Below, one piece after another: positions 26,450 to 36,702 of a DNA stretch of 64,000 nucleotides. The position numbers and the translations under genes are program-made. Location: NCBI RefSeq assembly GCF_000720135.1, contig NZ_JOIU01000019.1, forward strand, positions 124,001 through 188,000. The letters run 5' to 3'. How positions within the stretch are numbered: position 1 is the stretch's first letter; every line of letters starts with the position of its first letter. This stretch comes from Streptomyces sp. NRRL S-1022. Lineage in GTDB: Bacteria; Actinomycetota; Actinomycetes; Streptomycetales; Streptomycetaceae. The notes under the pieces were generated by a model. That model did no database searches and was not told the DNA's origin. It was given only the letters and a program-made list of their open reading frames with translations.

Positions 26450-28909
26450 TCAGGCCCGCAGGGTCTCCTCCAGCACCTGCGCCAGCGAGGACGCGTCCGC
26501 GGCCGGCAGGGGGGTGCCGGCGCCCGTGGTGACGTAGAACGCGTCGACCGCGTTGGAACCCAGGGTGCTCACGTGCATGCTCCGGACCCGTACGCCCGCC
26601 TTCTCCAGGGCCGTGCCGATGCGGTGGAGCAGGCCCGGGGCGTCCTGGGTGCGGACCTCGATGACCGTGGCGTGGTGGGAGGCGGCCGGGGCGACCGTGA
26701 CGCGGGGCGGCGGGGCGGTCCAGCCGCGGCGGCGCGGGTAGGCCGCGTCGCGCTCGGCGAGGCGGCCGGCGATGTCGAGGCTGCCGTCCAGGGCGCGGAC
26801 CAGGTCGCTGCGGAGCCGGGCCGCCTGGGGCAGGGAGCCGTACTCGGCGGCGACCCGCCAGTTGAGCAGCAGGACCGCGCCCTCGTCGTCCATGTCGTCC
26901 ATGTCGTCCGGCAGGCTGACGGCGCGCAGTTCCGCCGTGCGGACGGTGAGGCGGTGCACCGCGAGGACGCCGGCGACGGCGGGGAGGACGCCGGGCTGGT
27001 CGGGCACGGCGATGAGGAGTTCGACACCCAGGGGTTCCGGGTCGCCGGACGGCTCCTCGGTGACCGGTTCGGGCTGGGCGCGCAGGGCGAGGACCGGGCC
27101 GCCGGTGCGGAAGGCCTCGATGGCGAGGCGTTCCTGCTCGGCGGTGGGCGCGGCCGGCTCGGGCTCGTCGGGGGCGGCCCCGGCGAGCACGGCGGAGACG
27201 CGCCGCACGAGGTCGGCGACGAGGGAGCCGCGCCAGGAGGACCAGGCTGCCGGGCCGGTGGCGAGGGCGTCGGCCTCGGTGAGGGCGTGCAGCAGTTCCA
27301 GGGTGCTCTGGCTGCCGACCGCCTCGGCCACGGAGCGGACGGTGGCGGGATCGTCCAGGTCACGGCGGGTGGCCGTCTCGACGAGCAGCAGGTGGTGGCG
27401 GACCAGCAGCGAGAGCACGGCCACGTCCGCCCGGTCGAAGCCGATGCGCGCGGCGACGTCCCTGGCGATGATCTCGCCGGCCACCGAGTGGTCACCGGGC
27501 CAGCCCTTGCCGATGTCGTGCAGCAGGGCGGCGACCAGGAGCAGGTCGGGGCGGCTGACCCGGCGGGTGAGTTCGGAGGCGCGGGCGGCGGTCTCGATCA
27601 GGTGCCGGTCGACCGTCCAGATGTGGACGGCGTTGCGCTGGGGGCGGCAGCGGACCCGTTCCCAGTCGGGGAGCAGGCGGGTGATCAGGCCCTCGGCCTC
27701 CAGCGCCTCCCAGACCTCGATCGTGGGGCGGCCGGAGCCGAGCAGGGTGACGAGCTGTTCGCGGGCCTCGGCGGGCCAGGGCGTGGGCAGCGGGCGCCCG
27801 GTGGCGGCCATGCGACGCACGGCGTGCAGGGAGAGCGGGAGGCCGGCCTGGGCGGCGGCGGCCGCGGCGCGCAGCGGGAGCACGGGATCGCGTTCGGGGC
27901 GTGCGGCGCGGGCGAGCACCACCTCGCCGTCCTGTTCGACCACGCCCTCGGCGAGCGGGGAACGCTCGGTCACCGGCTTGCCGCCGCCCAGCATGGCGCG
28001 CAGGCGCGGCCGGACGGCGCGCGAGCGCAGGACGCGCCCCACTTCGCGCCAGGTGACGTCGCTGGCGTACGCGATCACGCGCGCCGCTTCGTAGACCTGC
28101 CGCAGCAGGGTGTCGGCGTCGAGCAGGTCCAGCTCGGCGGCGACCTGGTCCTGTTCCTGGAGGGCGAGCCGGTCGGTGGCGCGGCCGGTGGCCAGGTGCA
28201 GGGCGTCCCGTACGTCGAGCAGGCGGCGGCGGGCGTCCGCCAGGCCCTCGCGCGGGGCGTCGGCGAGCCAGGAGGCGGCGACGGCGCGCAGGGCGGTGGC
28301 GTCGCGCAGGCCTCCGCGGGCCTCCTTGAGGTCGGGTTCCAGCAGGTACTGCAGTTCGCCCTGGCGGGCGGCGCGTTCGGCGCACAGCTCCTGTAGTTCG
28401 GGGAGGCGTCCGGGGGCCTGGTTGCGCCAGTCGGTGAGGGCGGCGGTGCGCAGGCCGGCGGTGAGCCCGGCGTCGCCGGCGAGGTGGCGGGCGTCCAGCA
28501 GGCCGAGATGGACCTTGAGGTCCTCGCCGGCCGTCCTGCGGGCCTCGGCGGGGGTGCGCACGGAGTGGTCGAGGGCGAGGCCGAGGTCCCAGACGGGGTA
28601 CCAGATGCGGTCGGCGAGGGCGGCCACGGCGGCGGGGTCGGAGCCGTCGTGCAGCAGGACCAGGTCGAGGTCGCTGCGCGGGGAGAGCTCCCCGCGGCCG
28701 TAGCCGCCGACGGCCACGAGCGAGACGCCGTGCGCCGCGCCCGCCGCCGCACCGAACAGTCCGGCGAGCCAGTCGTCGGTCAGTTCCGACAGGGCGGTAC
28801 GGCGCGGCGGCCCGGACCGCGCCCCCTCGGTGAGGAGGCGCAGCCGGGCCGCCGCGTAGCCGCCGGGTCCCGAGTCTTCCGTCTCTTTGCGCACATCCGT
28901 ACCCGTCAC
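26450..28909 (-). CDS. glnD: PII nucleotidyltransferase GlnD
   Basis: An 819-residue bifunctional enzyme that modifies and demodifies the PII protein GlnK in response to nitrogen. In Streptomyces and Corynebacterium it adenylylates rather than uridylylates. The nucleotidyltransferase motif GGYGRGELSPRSDLDLVLLH is near residue 68; the HD phosphohydrolase motif LLHDIGKGWPGDHS is near 470; two ACT domains for glutamine sensing occupy roughly 640-720 and 745-819. The GTG start has AGGAG eight bases upstream. Third gene of amtB-glnK-glnD, 55 bases after glnK. Confidence 0.96.
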   Translation of the reverse strand: MTGTDVRKETEDSGPGGYAAARLRLLTEGARSGPPRRTALSELTDDWLAGLFGAAAGAAHGVSLVAVGGYGRGELSPRSDLDLVLLHDGSDPAAVAALADRIWYPVWDLGLALDHSVRTPAEARRTAGEDLKVHLGLLDARHLAGDAGLTAGLRTAALTDWRNQAPGRLPELQELCAERAARQGELQYLLEPDLKEARGGLRDATALRAVAASWLADAPREGLADARRRLLDVRDALHLATGRATDRLALQEQDQVAAELDLLDADTLLRQVYEAARVIAYASDVTWREVGRVLRSRAVRPRLRAMLGGGKPVTERSPLAEGVVEQDGEVVLARAARPERDPVLPLRAAAAAAQAGLPLSLHAVRRMAATGRPLPTPWPAEAREQLVTLLGSGRPTIEVWEALEAEGLITRLLPDWERVRCRPQRNAVHIWTVDRHLIETAARASELTRRVSRPDLLLVAALLHDIGKGWPGDHSVAGEIIARDVAARIGFDRADVAVLSLLVRHHLLLVETATRRDLDDPATVRSVAEAVGSQSTLELLHALTEADALATGPAAWSSWRGSLVADLVRRVSAVLAGAAPDEPEPAAPTAEQERLAIEAFRTGGPVLALRAQPEPVTEEPSGDPEPLGVELLIAVPDQPGVLPAVAGVLAVHRLTVRTAELRAVSLPDDMDDMDDEGAVLLLNWRVAAEYGSLPQAARLRSDLVRALDGSLDIAGRLAERDAAYPRRRGWTAPPPRVTVAPAASHHATVIEVRTQDAPGLLHRIGTALEKAGVRVRSMHVSTLGSNAVDAFYVTTGAGTPLPAADASSLAQVLEETLRA

Positions 28910-28964
28910 CCGGCGACTCCTGTCCTGTTTCCCCCGGCTTTCCCCTGACTCGGATTCTGCTCCG

Positions 28965-30640
<1,676 letters not shown>

Positions 30641-31042
30641 CGGCGTCTCCTCGTCGGTTGTGCGGCCCCGTGCGGGCGGTGCCTGAGCGGTCCGGTCGGG
30701 TCGGGGGGTGGGCCGGTTATGCGCCATGAGATTCGCGCAGCGCGGTTTCGGTGGAAGCCCCTCGTTGTTTCGCCGGGGTGACAAGGGCGCCGTGCGTGTT
30801 ACGCGTGGATGAAGCGCCGGATTCCGGGCCCGCCGATCGTTATCGTCACGCAACCATCATGAGCACGACCACGACCATTCCTGCGGGAACCACGTCGGCC
30901 GGCACCACGTCCGCGGGAGCGGCGCCGGTTCGGGCGCACACAAGAGACCGGCCGCGGCGGGCCTTCCGATGACCTGGCATGGGGGAGCCGAGTCGGGCAG
31001 TTCGGGAGGACCGGCCGCGGCCGGGGACCGGGGGCCGCGGGG
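30641..31042. other. amtB promoter region and nsdA 3' flank
   Basis: These 402 bases hold the GlnR-type box (30745-30782) and a 14-bp palindrome (ccggccgcggccgg, 31011-31024) that may end the nsdA transcript. A plus-strand frame rich in Thr/Ala at 30859-30972 is not convincing as a gene. Confidence 0.5.
30745..30782 (-). promoter_or_regulatory. GlnR box upstream of amtB
   Basis: On the minus strand GTCAC-n6-GAAAC (30782 to 30767) matches the GlnR consensus gTnAc-n6-GaAAc. A second GAAAC half (30749-30745) sits exactly 22 bases further on, the usual period of paired boxes, though its gTnAc partner is poor. Expected to activate amtB-glnK-glnD under nitrogen limitation. Confidence 0.75.
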
Positions 31043-32521
31043 TCAGACGGCCTCGGCGTTCTCCGGCAGGTCGACGGCGAGCTGCTCGGAGAGGTCGACC
31101 ACGGCGGCGAGGTCGCCGTAGTCCCGGACGGCCGTGTCGACCGTCTTTCGGATACGAGTGTTCACACGCTCGGAGCGGACCTTTTTGGCGATCTGCATGG
31201 CGCGCGAGGCGTAGGCGGTGCTCTGCTCGGGCTCGCGCTGGAGCAGGTGCACGGTGGCCATGCCGATGAGGTTGAGGGCGTACGACCGCTGGTGCTCCGC
31301 GTCCTCGGCGAACTTCTCCACCGCCTTGCGCATCAGCGGCTCGGCCAGGGAGGCGTAGGTGGGGCTGCGGCCGGCGACGTAGGCGAGGTCACGGTAGGAG
31401 TGGGAGTTCTCGCCGTACAGCTCGGCCTCGGAGAAGAAGCGGATCCAGTCGGGATCCGGCTCGTCCCACTCGTCGGCCTCGGCGAAGGTGTCCTCGGCCA
31501 TCCGGACGGCACGCTTGGTCTTGCCGGGCTGGCCCATGTTGGCGTAGGCGCGGGCCTCCATCGCATACAGCATGGCCTGGGTGCGCGGGCTCGCGCAGTC
31601 GCGGCTGCCGTACTGCGCGAGGTGGATCAGTTCCAGGGCGTCCTCGGGCCGGCCGAGGTGGATCATCTGGCGGCTCATGCTGGACAGGACGTACGAGCCG
31701 AGCGGCTTGTCGCCGGCTTCCTTGGCGGCGTGCAGGGCGAGCACGAAGTACTTCTGCGCGGTGGCCTGGAGGCCGACGTCGTAACTCATCCAGCCGGCCA
31801 GTTCGGCCAGCTCGGCGGCGACCTGGAACAGCTTGCGGCTGGTGGACTCGGGCTGGGGTTCCTGGAGCAGGTCGGTGACCTCGTGCAGCTGGCCGACGAC
31901 CGCCTTGCGGCGCAGGCCGCCGCCGCACTGGGCGTCCCACTGGCGGAACATGCGCGTGGTGGACTCCAGCAGGTCCAGCTCGGGTTTGGAGAGCCGGCCC
32001 GGCCGCCGGGAGTCCAGGGCGGGCTGGGGCTCGGGCGGGACCGGGGAGGCCGACGCGGGCACGAGCCAGCGCTGCATGGGCTCGATGAGGGAGGGGCCGG
32101 CGGACAGGGCGAGCGAGGTGCCGAGGAAGCCGCGCCGGGCGAGCATCAGGTCGCTGCGCGAGAACTCGCCGAGCAGGGCGACCGTCTGCGGGGCCGTCCA
32201 GGGCAGGTCCACTCCGGAGGCGGCGGGCGACTGGCGGGCGGCGCGCAGGCCGAGGTCCTCGATGGAGACCACGCACCCGAAGCGCTCGGAGAACAGCTCG
32301 GAGAGGATGCGCGGGATCGGTTCACGCGGGTTCTCCCCGTCCAGCCAGCGGCGCACCCGCGAGGTGTCGGTGGAGATGTGGTTGGCGCCCAGCTGGCGCG
32401 CCCGGCGGTTCACTTGGCGGGCCAGCTCGCCCTTGGACCAGCCGCTGCGCACGAACCACGAGCCGAGCAGCTCATTGGGGCGCTTGTCAGCGTTCGTCCC
32501 GCTACCGCCGTTGCCGCCCAC
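31043..32521 (-). CDS. nsdA: developmental regulator NsdA, TPR-like
   Basis: A roughly 492-residue protein matching NsdA, a negative regulator of morphological differentiation and antibiotic production in S. coelicolor. The N-terminus has an HTH-like segment (WFVRSGWSKGELARQVNRRA, then TDTSRVRRWLDGENPREPIP), and the rest is helical with TPR-like repeats, for example GLQATAQKYFVLALHAAKEA, EDALELIHLAQYG and AMEARAYANMGQPGKTKRAV. The GTG at 32521 was chosen for its GGGGGCG ribosome site; a TTG at 32566 would add 15 residues. It lies upstream of the amtB operon, the order found in S. coelicolor. Confidence 0.93.
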   Translation of the reverse strand: MGGNGGSGTNADKRPNELLGSWFVRSGWSKGELARQVNRRARQLGANHISTDTSRVRRWLDGENPREPIPRILSELFSERFGCVVSIEDLGLRAARQSPAASGVDLPWTAPQTVALLGEFSRSDLMLARRGFLGTSLALSAGPSLIEPMQRWLVPASASPVPPEPQPALDSRRPGRLSKPELDLLESTTRMFRQWDAQCGGGLRRKAVVGQLHEVTDLLQEPQPESTSRKLFQVAAELAELAGWMSYDVGLQATAQKYFVLALHAAKEAGDKPLGSYVLSSMSRQMIHLGRPEDALELIHLAQYGSRDCASPRTQAMLYAMEARAYANMGQPGKTKRAVRMAEDTFAEADEWDEPDPDWIRFFSEAELYGENSHSYRDLAYVAGRSPTYASLAEPLMRKAVEKFAEDAEHQRSYALNLIGMATVHLLQREPEQSTAYASRAMQIAKKVRSERVNTRIRKTVDTAVRDYGDLAAVVDLSEQLAVDLPENAEAV

Positions 32522-32977
32522 TGGAACGCCCCCATCCCTGAGACCACTTGTCGCCTGGTGCGCCAAGCCCTATCAGAATGCCGGTAAATACGGCTCCCCG
32601 TCCGCCGGTTCTCACCCTTCGAACGAGTTGACGACTTGCCTCCGGCATACCCGCGGGGCATGTGCCCCCAGGGCTCGCACACTCACAGTAATCCTACGAT
32701 CACCCGTCCAGCCACGGGAATCCCTGAAACGCCACCATTCGCCACCCCTTCGAATGAACTCACGGTGGCCGGCACGCGATTCACTTGACAGAGGACAGCC
32801 GGAAGTGGGCGGAGTGACGCACACGGGGGCGCATATGCCCCGCTGTGCCACCGGTCGCGCTTCAAGGCGCCGCCGTGCCCCCGCACCACCAAGGGAAGGC
32901 GGAGCCGTAGCGTTACGTTCCGCTTCCGTCTCACTCCGTGTCGTAACCACCGGCGCGCTGGACCCGTTGGAGGGGGC
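32522..32977. other. divergent promoter region of nsdA and prim-pol gene
   Basis: These 456 bases contain no supported gene. Parts are comparatively AT-rich (32565-32620 and 32690-32770), as expected for two outward promoters, but no consensus element is clear enough to name. Confidence 0.5.
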
Positions 32978-33634
32978 ATGGGCTTCACGATCGGCGGCAT
33001 CCGCGAGATCCGTTCCGGCACGCGTCGGCGCGGCCGTACCGCGGACTGCACCGCCGTCGCCGAGTTCACCGGCCTGTGGGGCTGGGACGTGGTGCCGGGG
33101 GCGCGGGCCGCCGGGGGCGTCTGCTCCTGCGGGCGGTCCGACTGCCCGGCGCCCGGCGCGCATCCGCTGGAGTTCGCGCCACCGGTGCCGGCCGGGGCCA
33201 CGCTGGACGAGGTGACCAAGGCCTGGTCCGAGGTCCCGGGCGCCTCGGTGATGCTGCCGGTGGGACAGGCCTTCGACGTCCTGGAGGTCGCGGAGCCGGC
33301 CGGCCGTCGCGCGCTGGTCCGGCTGGAGCGCATGGGCCTCCCCCTCGGCCCGGTGACCGCCACCCCGGACGGCCGCGCCCACTTCTTCGTCGCGCCCGGC
33401 GCCGCCGCCGGCCTCCCCCGGCTGCTCTACCGCATGGGCTGGGACGACCCGGCCGCCCTGGACCTGCGCGGCCTCGGCCCCGGCGCGTACATCACCGCGC
33501 CGCCCTCCGACCGGGGCGGCCTGGGCCCGGTGCGCTGGCTGCGCCCGCCCGCGCTGGACTCGGCGACGCGGCCTCCGGCGGCCCGGCTGCTGCTGGGCAC
33601 GCTCGCGTACGTGGCGCACCGGTCACGGGCGTAG
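32978..33634 (+). CDS. prim-pol (bifunctional primase/polymerase) domain protein
   Basis: A 218-residue protein related to the bifunctional DNA primase/polymerase N-terminal domain: GWDVVPGARAAGGVCSCGRS with DCPAPGAHP, a Cys/His-containing lead typical of these domains, then ATLDEVTKAWSEVPGASVML and a C-terminal GAYITAPPSDRG. The position expected to hold the metal-binding D-x-D reads F-D-V-L-E, so catalysis is doubtful. No helicase domain is attached. ATG 32978 has GGAGGGGGC upstream. Conserved next to nsdA and ftsY in Streptomyces as I recall; role unknown. Confidence 0.8.
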   Translation: MGFTIGGIREIRSGTRRRGRTADCTAVAEFTGLWGWDVVPGARAAGGVCSCGRSDCPAPGAHPLEFAPPVPAGATLDEVTKAWSEVPGASVMLPVGQAFDVLEVAEPAGRRALVRLERMGLPLGPVTATPDGRAHFFVAPGAAAGLPRLLYRMGWDDPAALDLRGLGPGAYITAPPSDRGGLGPVRWLRPPALDSATRPPAARLLLGTLAYVAHRSRA

Positions 33635-33652
33635 GCGGGGCCGGACACGACG

Positions 33653-33691
33653 AAGCTCCCGTCCCCGACTGCACCGCGGGGGCGGGAGCTT
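33653..33691. terminator. bidirectional terminator hairpin
   Basis: Fifteen pairs with one wobble (aagctcccgtccccg with its partner ending gggagctt) around a 9-base loop. It is flanked by TTCC on the plus strand and lies between the convergent prim-pol and ftsY genes. Confidence 0.75.
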
Positions 33692-33698
33692 TCCGCCG

Positions 33699-33724
33699 AC
33701 CACCTCGAAGCGTTCCGAGGTGGT
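33699..33724. terminator. second hairpin at the ftsY 3' end
   Basis: A 9-bp perfect stem (accacctcg/cgaggtggt) with an 8-base loop, directly after the ftsY stop at 33727. Confidence 0.6.
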
Positions 33725-33726
33725 GG

Positions 33727-34929
33727 TCAGTCACCGATCAGGGCGTCCACGAACGCCTCGGGCTCGAACGGCGCGAGGTCGTCCGCGCCCTCGCCGAGCC
33801 CGATCAGCTTCACCGGCACGCCCAGCTCGCGCTGCACCGCGACGACGATGCCGCCCTTCGCGGTGCCGTCCAGCTTGGTCAGCACGATGCCGGTGATGTC
33901 CACGACCTCGGCGAAGACCCGGGCCTGCACCAGGCCGTTCTGGCCGGTGGTGGCGTCCAGCACGAGCAGCACCTCGTCGAGCGGCGCGTGCTTCTCCACG
34001 ACCCGCTTGACCTTGCCCAGCTCGTCCATGAGCCCGGTCTTGGTGTGCAGGCGGCCCGCGGTGTCGATGAGCACCACGTCGACGCCCATCTCCTTGCCTT
34101 CCTTGACCGCGTCGAAGGCGACGGAGGCGGGGTCGCCGGCCTCCGGTCCGCGCACGGTGTAGGCGCCGACGCGCTCGCCCCAGGTCTGGAGCTGGTCGGC
34201 GGCGGCGGCCCGGAAGGTGTCGGCGGCGCCGAGGACGACCGTGCGGCCGTCGGCGACGAGCACGCGGGCGAGCTTGCCGGTGGTGGTGGTCTTGCCGGTG
34301 CCGTTGACGCCGACGACCATCACGATGCCGGGCTTGCGGCCCTCGGGCTCGGTCTTCACCGTGCGGTCGGCGTCGGTGCCGACCAGGGTGAGCAGCTCTT
34401 CGCGCAGCAGGCCGCGCAGCTCCTCGGGGGTGCGGGTGCCGAGCACCCTGACGCGTTCGCGCAGGCGCTCGACCAGTTCCTGGGTGGGCTGCACGCCGAC
34501 GTCGGCGGTGAGCAGCGTGTCCTCGATCTCCTCCCAGGTGTCCTCGTCGAGGTGCTCGCGGGACAGCAGCGTGAGCAGGCCCTTGCCGAGGGCGTTCTGC
34601 GAGCGGGACAGGCGGGTGCGCAGCCGGACGAGCCGGCCCGCGGTGGGCTCCGGGACCTCGATCCCGGGAACCTCGACAACAGGGGGCTCCTCTACGACGA
34701 CCGGTGCGGGGCCGCCGGGAAGATCCACCTCCTCGATCGTCCGGCGCGGTTCGTCGCGCGGCGTCTCGGCCTCGTCGCCGACGTGCGGCTCGGCCGGGGG
34801 CGCGGTGATGTCGGGCGTCTTCGGGGGCGGCGGGGGCAGCGGCTTCCGGCGCCGGCTGCCCACGATCAGCCCGCCGAGCGCGCCGAGCACGACCACGGCG
34901 ATGACTACAGCAAGGATGACGGTTTCCAT
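33727..34929 (-). CDS. ftsY: signal recognition particle receptor FtsY
   Basis: A 400-residue SRP receptor GTPase. It starts with a membrane segment (VILAVVIAVVVLGALGGLIV) and a Pro/Glu-rich acidic linker, then the N domain (LARLS-like four-helix bundle, HLDEDTWEEIEDTLLTADVG) and G domain GVNGTGKTTTTGKLARVL, LGAADTFRAAAADQLQ, LIDTAGRLHTK, LTKLDGTAKGG. The ATG at 34929 places the hydrophobic anchor at the N-terminus. Partner of Ffh, which is 7 kb away in this window. Confidence 0.96.
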   Translation of the reverse strand: METVILAVVIAVVVLGALGGLIVGSRRRKPLPPPPPKTPDITAPPAEPHVGDEAETPRDEPRRTIEEVDLPGGPAPVVVEEPPVVEVPGIEVPEPTAGRLVRLRTRLSRSQNALGKGLLTLLSREHLDEDTWEEIEDTLLTADVGVQPTQELVERLRERVRVLGTRTPEELRGLLREELLTLVGTDADRTVKTEPEGRKPGIVMVVGVNGTGKTTTTGKLARVLVADGRTVVLGAADTFRAAAADQLQTWGERVGAYTVRGPEAGDPASVAFDAVKEGKEMGVDVVLIDTAGRLHTKTGLMDELGKVKRVVEKHAPLDEVLLVLDATTGQNGLVQARVFAEVVDITGIVLTKLDGTAKGGIVVAVQRELGVPVKLIGLGEGADDLAPFEPEAFVDALIGD

Positions 34930-35099
34930 AACCCGACCAGTATCGGCCATGGGGTTCCCCGGAGCCTCGTTTGTGGGTTTCTCCGAGAGACAAAGGCCAC
35001 TTAATGCAAGGACTCGGAGCAAAGTACGATGGTGGCGATTCCATCCACGCGCGTAGAGTCCCCTCGTCACCCTGTCCCCCCACGTCTGGCACCTCTTTC

Positions 35100-36557
35100 A
35101 TGAGCAAAACCGTCGAGACCGAAGGCGCTCTCGAAACCCGCGGCATCGAACAGGTCCCCGACCACGAGCGCACCGCGCGGACCCGGGAGCTGTTCCCCAC
35201 CTGGGTCGGCGCGAACATCAGCGTGCTGCTGCTGACCATGGGCGCGAGCCTGGTCGTGGCGTACCACCTGAACATCTGGCAGGCGCTGGTCGTAGCGGTG
35301 GCGGCGCCGATCGTGTCGTACGGCCTGGTCGGTCTGATCGGCATCGCGGGCAAGCGGGGCGGCGCGCCCGGCATGGCGCTGTCGCGGGCGGTCTTCGGGC
35401 AGCGCGGCAATCTGCTGCCCGGTGCGCTGATCTGGGTCGCGCGCTGGGGCTGGGAGACCATCAACGCGGTGACCGGCGCCTACGCGATGCTCACCATCCT
35501 GGACATCCTGTTCGGGCTGAAGGCCGACAGCGTGCTGGACATGGTGATGCTGCTGGTGTTCGTCGTCGCGACCTTCGCGATCTCGGGGCTCGGCATCAAC
35601 GCCGTGCAGAAGTGCAACAAGTACGCGACCTACCTCTTCGGCGTCTTCTCGGTGCTGGTGCTGGGGTACCTGGTGGCGAACACCGACTGGTCGAAGGTGC
35701 TGGACCAGAGCGCCGGCTCCACGGCCGCGGTGATCACCGGCATCGGCATGATCGCGGCGGGCGGCGTCAGCTGGATCCCGTCCGCCCCGGACTTCACCCG
35801 CTACCTGCCGCGCACGGCCTCCTCCAGGGCGATCGTGGGGACGGCGGTGGGCGGCGCCGGTGTCGTCGTGCTGCCGATGGTCCTGATGGGCGCGGTGATG
35901 GCGGTCGGCACGCCGGACCTGGCCTCGGCGAGCGACCCGGTGTCCTTCCTGGGCGAGATCCTGCCGACCTGGATCGCCGTGCCGTACCTGTGCATCGCGC
36001 TGATCGGCATGCTGCTGATCAACTCGATGTCGATGTACTCGGCGGGCTTCACCGCGCAGACGCTCGGCTTCAAGGTGCCGCGGCACTGGGCGGTCTCCGT
36101 CAACGCCGTGATCTCGCTGGTCTTCGGCGGGGTGCTGATGCTGGTGGCGACGAGCTTCATGGGCTCGTTCATCGCCTTCCTGTCGCTGCTGGCCGTCGCG
36201 TTCTCCGCCTGGGTCGGCGTGTTCGGCGCGGACATGCTGCGCCGCACCGAGTACGACGGCCGGGCCATGGCCGACACCGGCCGCACCAGCGCCTACTGGT
36301 ACCGGGGCGGCTTCTCCCCCGCGGCCGTGGCCGCCTGGGCGATCGGCCTGGTGTCGGGCCTGCTGTTCACCACCTCGGACTGGTTCACCGGCCCGCTGGC
36401 GGCGAACAACGTGATCGGCGAGTACGGCCTCGGCTGGGTCGCGACCATCGTGGTGTCGGGCGTGCTCTACCTGGTCCTGCCGAAGCCGGTGGCCCGCCCG
36501 TCCGGGACGGCCGAACCGGCCGAGCCGGCCGGGGAACGCGAGACCGCCGGCGTGTGA
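35100..36557 (+). CDS. NCS1-family purine-cytosine permease
   Basis: A 485-residue twelve-helix transporter of the nucleobase:cation symporter-1 family. Family features: PTWVGANISVLLLTMGASLV, GKRGGAPGMALSRAVFGQRG, RWGWETINAVTGAYAML, WIPSAPDFTRYLPRTAS. Likely imports cytosine, purines or a related base; specificity cannot be read. The ATG at 35100 lacks a visible Shine-Dalgarno sequence, so the mRNA may be leaderless or the start misplaced. Divergent from ftsY. Confidence 0.88.
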   Translation: MSKTVETEGALETRGIEQVPDHERTARTRELFPTWVGANISVLLLTMGASLVVAYHLNIWQALVVAVAAPIVSYGLVGLIGIAGKRGGAPGMALSRAVFGQRGNLLPGALIWVARWGWETINAVTGAYAMLTILDILFGLKADSVLDMVMLLVFVVATFAISGLGINAVQKCNKYATYLFGVFSVLVLGYLVANTDWSKVLDQSAGSTAAVITGIGMIAAGGVSWIPSAPDFTRYLPRTASSRAIVGTAVGGAGVVVLPMVLMGAVMAVGTPDLASASDPVSFLGEILPTWIAVPYLCIALIGMLLINSMSMYSAGFTAQTLGFKVPRHWAVSVNAVISLVFGGVLMLVATSFMGSFIAFLSLLAVAFSAWVGVFGADMLRRTEYDGRAMADTGRTSAYWYRGGFSPAAVAAWAIGLVSGLLFTTSDWFTGPLAANNVIGEYGLGWVATIVVSGVLYLVLPKPVARPSGTAEPAEPAGERETAGV

Positions 36558-36643
36558 CACACCCCGGCCGGCCGCGCCGGTCCCGTGCCCCCTCCCCGGC
36601 GTGCACAGGACCGGTCGTCCCGCAGCCCTGATCCCCTGGCGAT

Positions 36644-36658
36644 CTGACGCCTCGTCAG
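36644..36658. promoter_or_regulatory. palindrome upstream of the LLM gene
   Basis: CTGACG-CCT-CGTCAG, a 6-bp perfect inverted repeat with a 3-base centre, 45-60 bases before the LLM start. It resembles a small dimeric-regulator operator. Confidence 0.45.
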
Positions 36659-36660
36659 CT

Positions 36661-36699
36661 AAGGTCCCCCTCCATCGCAGCGCACCGGAGGGGGACCTT
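36661..36699 (+). promoter_or_regulatory. perfect hairpin enclosing the LLM ribosome-binding site
   Basis: A 13-bp perfect inverted repeat (aaggtccccctcc / ggagggggacctt) with a 13-base loop. The right arm is the GGAGGGGG Shine-Dalgarno sequence and ends 3 bases before the ATG at 36703, so folding would block translation initiation. Confidence 0.65.
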
Positions 36700-36702
36700 C
36701 CC

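Noticed and set aside
24653..28396. Very long plus-strand open frame opposite ffh and glnD
   Set aside because: It is antisense to two clearly recognisable genes and its sequence is a low-complexity shadow produced by high GC. The same applies to long antisense frames opposite frr/pyrH/tsf (3764-6412), smc, glcP and comM.
30859..30972. Small plus-strand frame, Thr/Ala-rich, in the amtB upstream region
   Set aside because: No ribosome site, low-complexity product and position inside a regulatory region; no family recognised.
33076..35004. Plus-strand frame of 642 codons across prim-pol and ftsY
   Set aside because: It overlaps both real genes in other frames and crosses two terminator hairpins.
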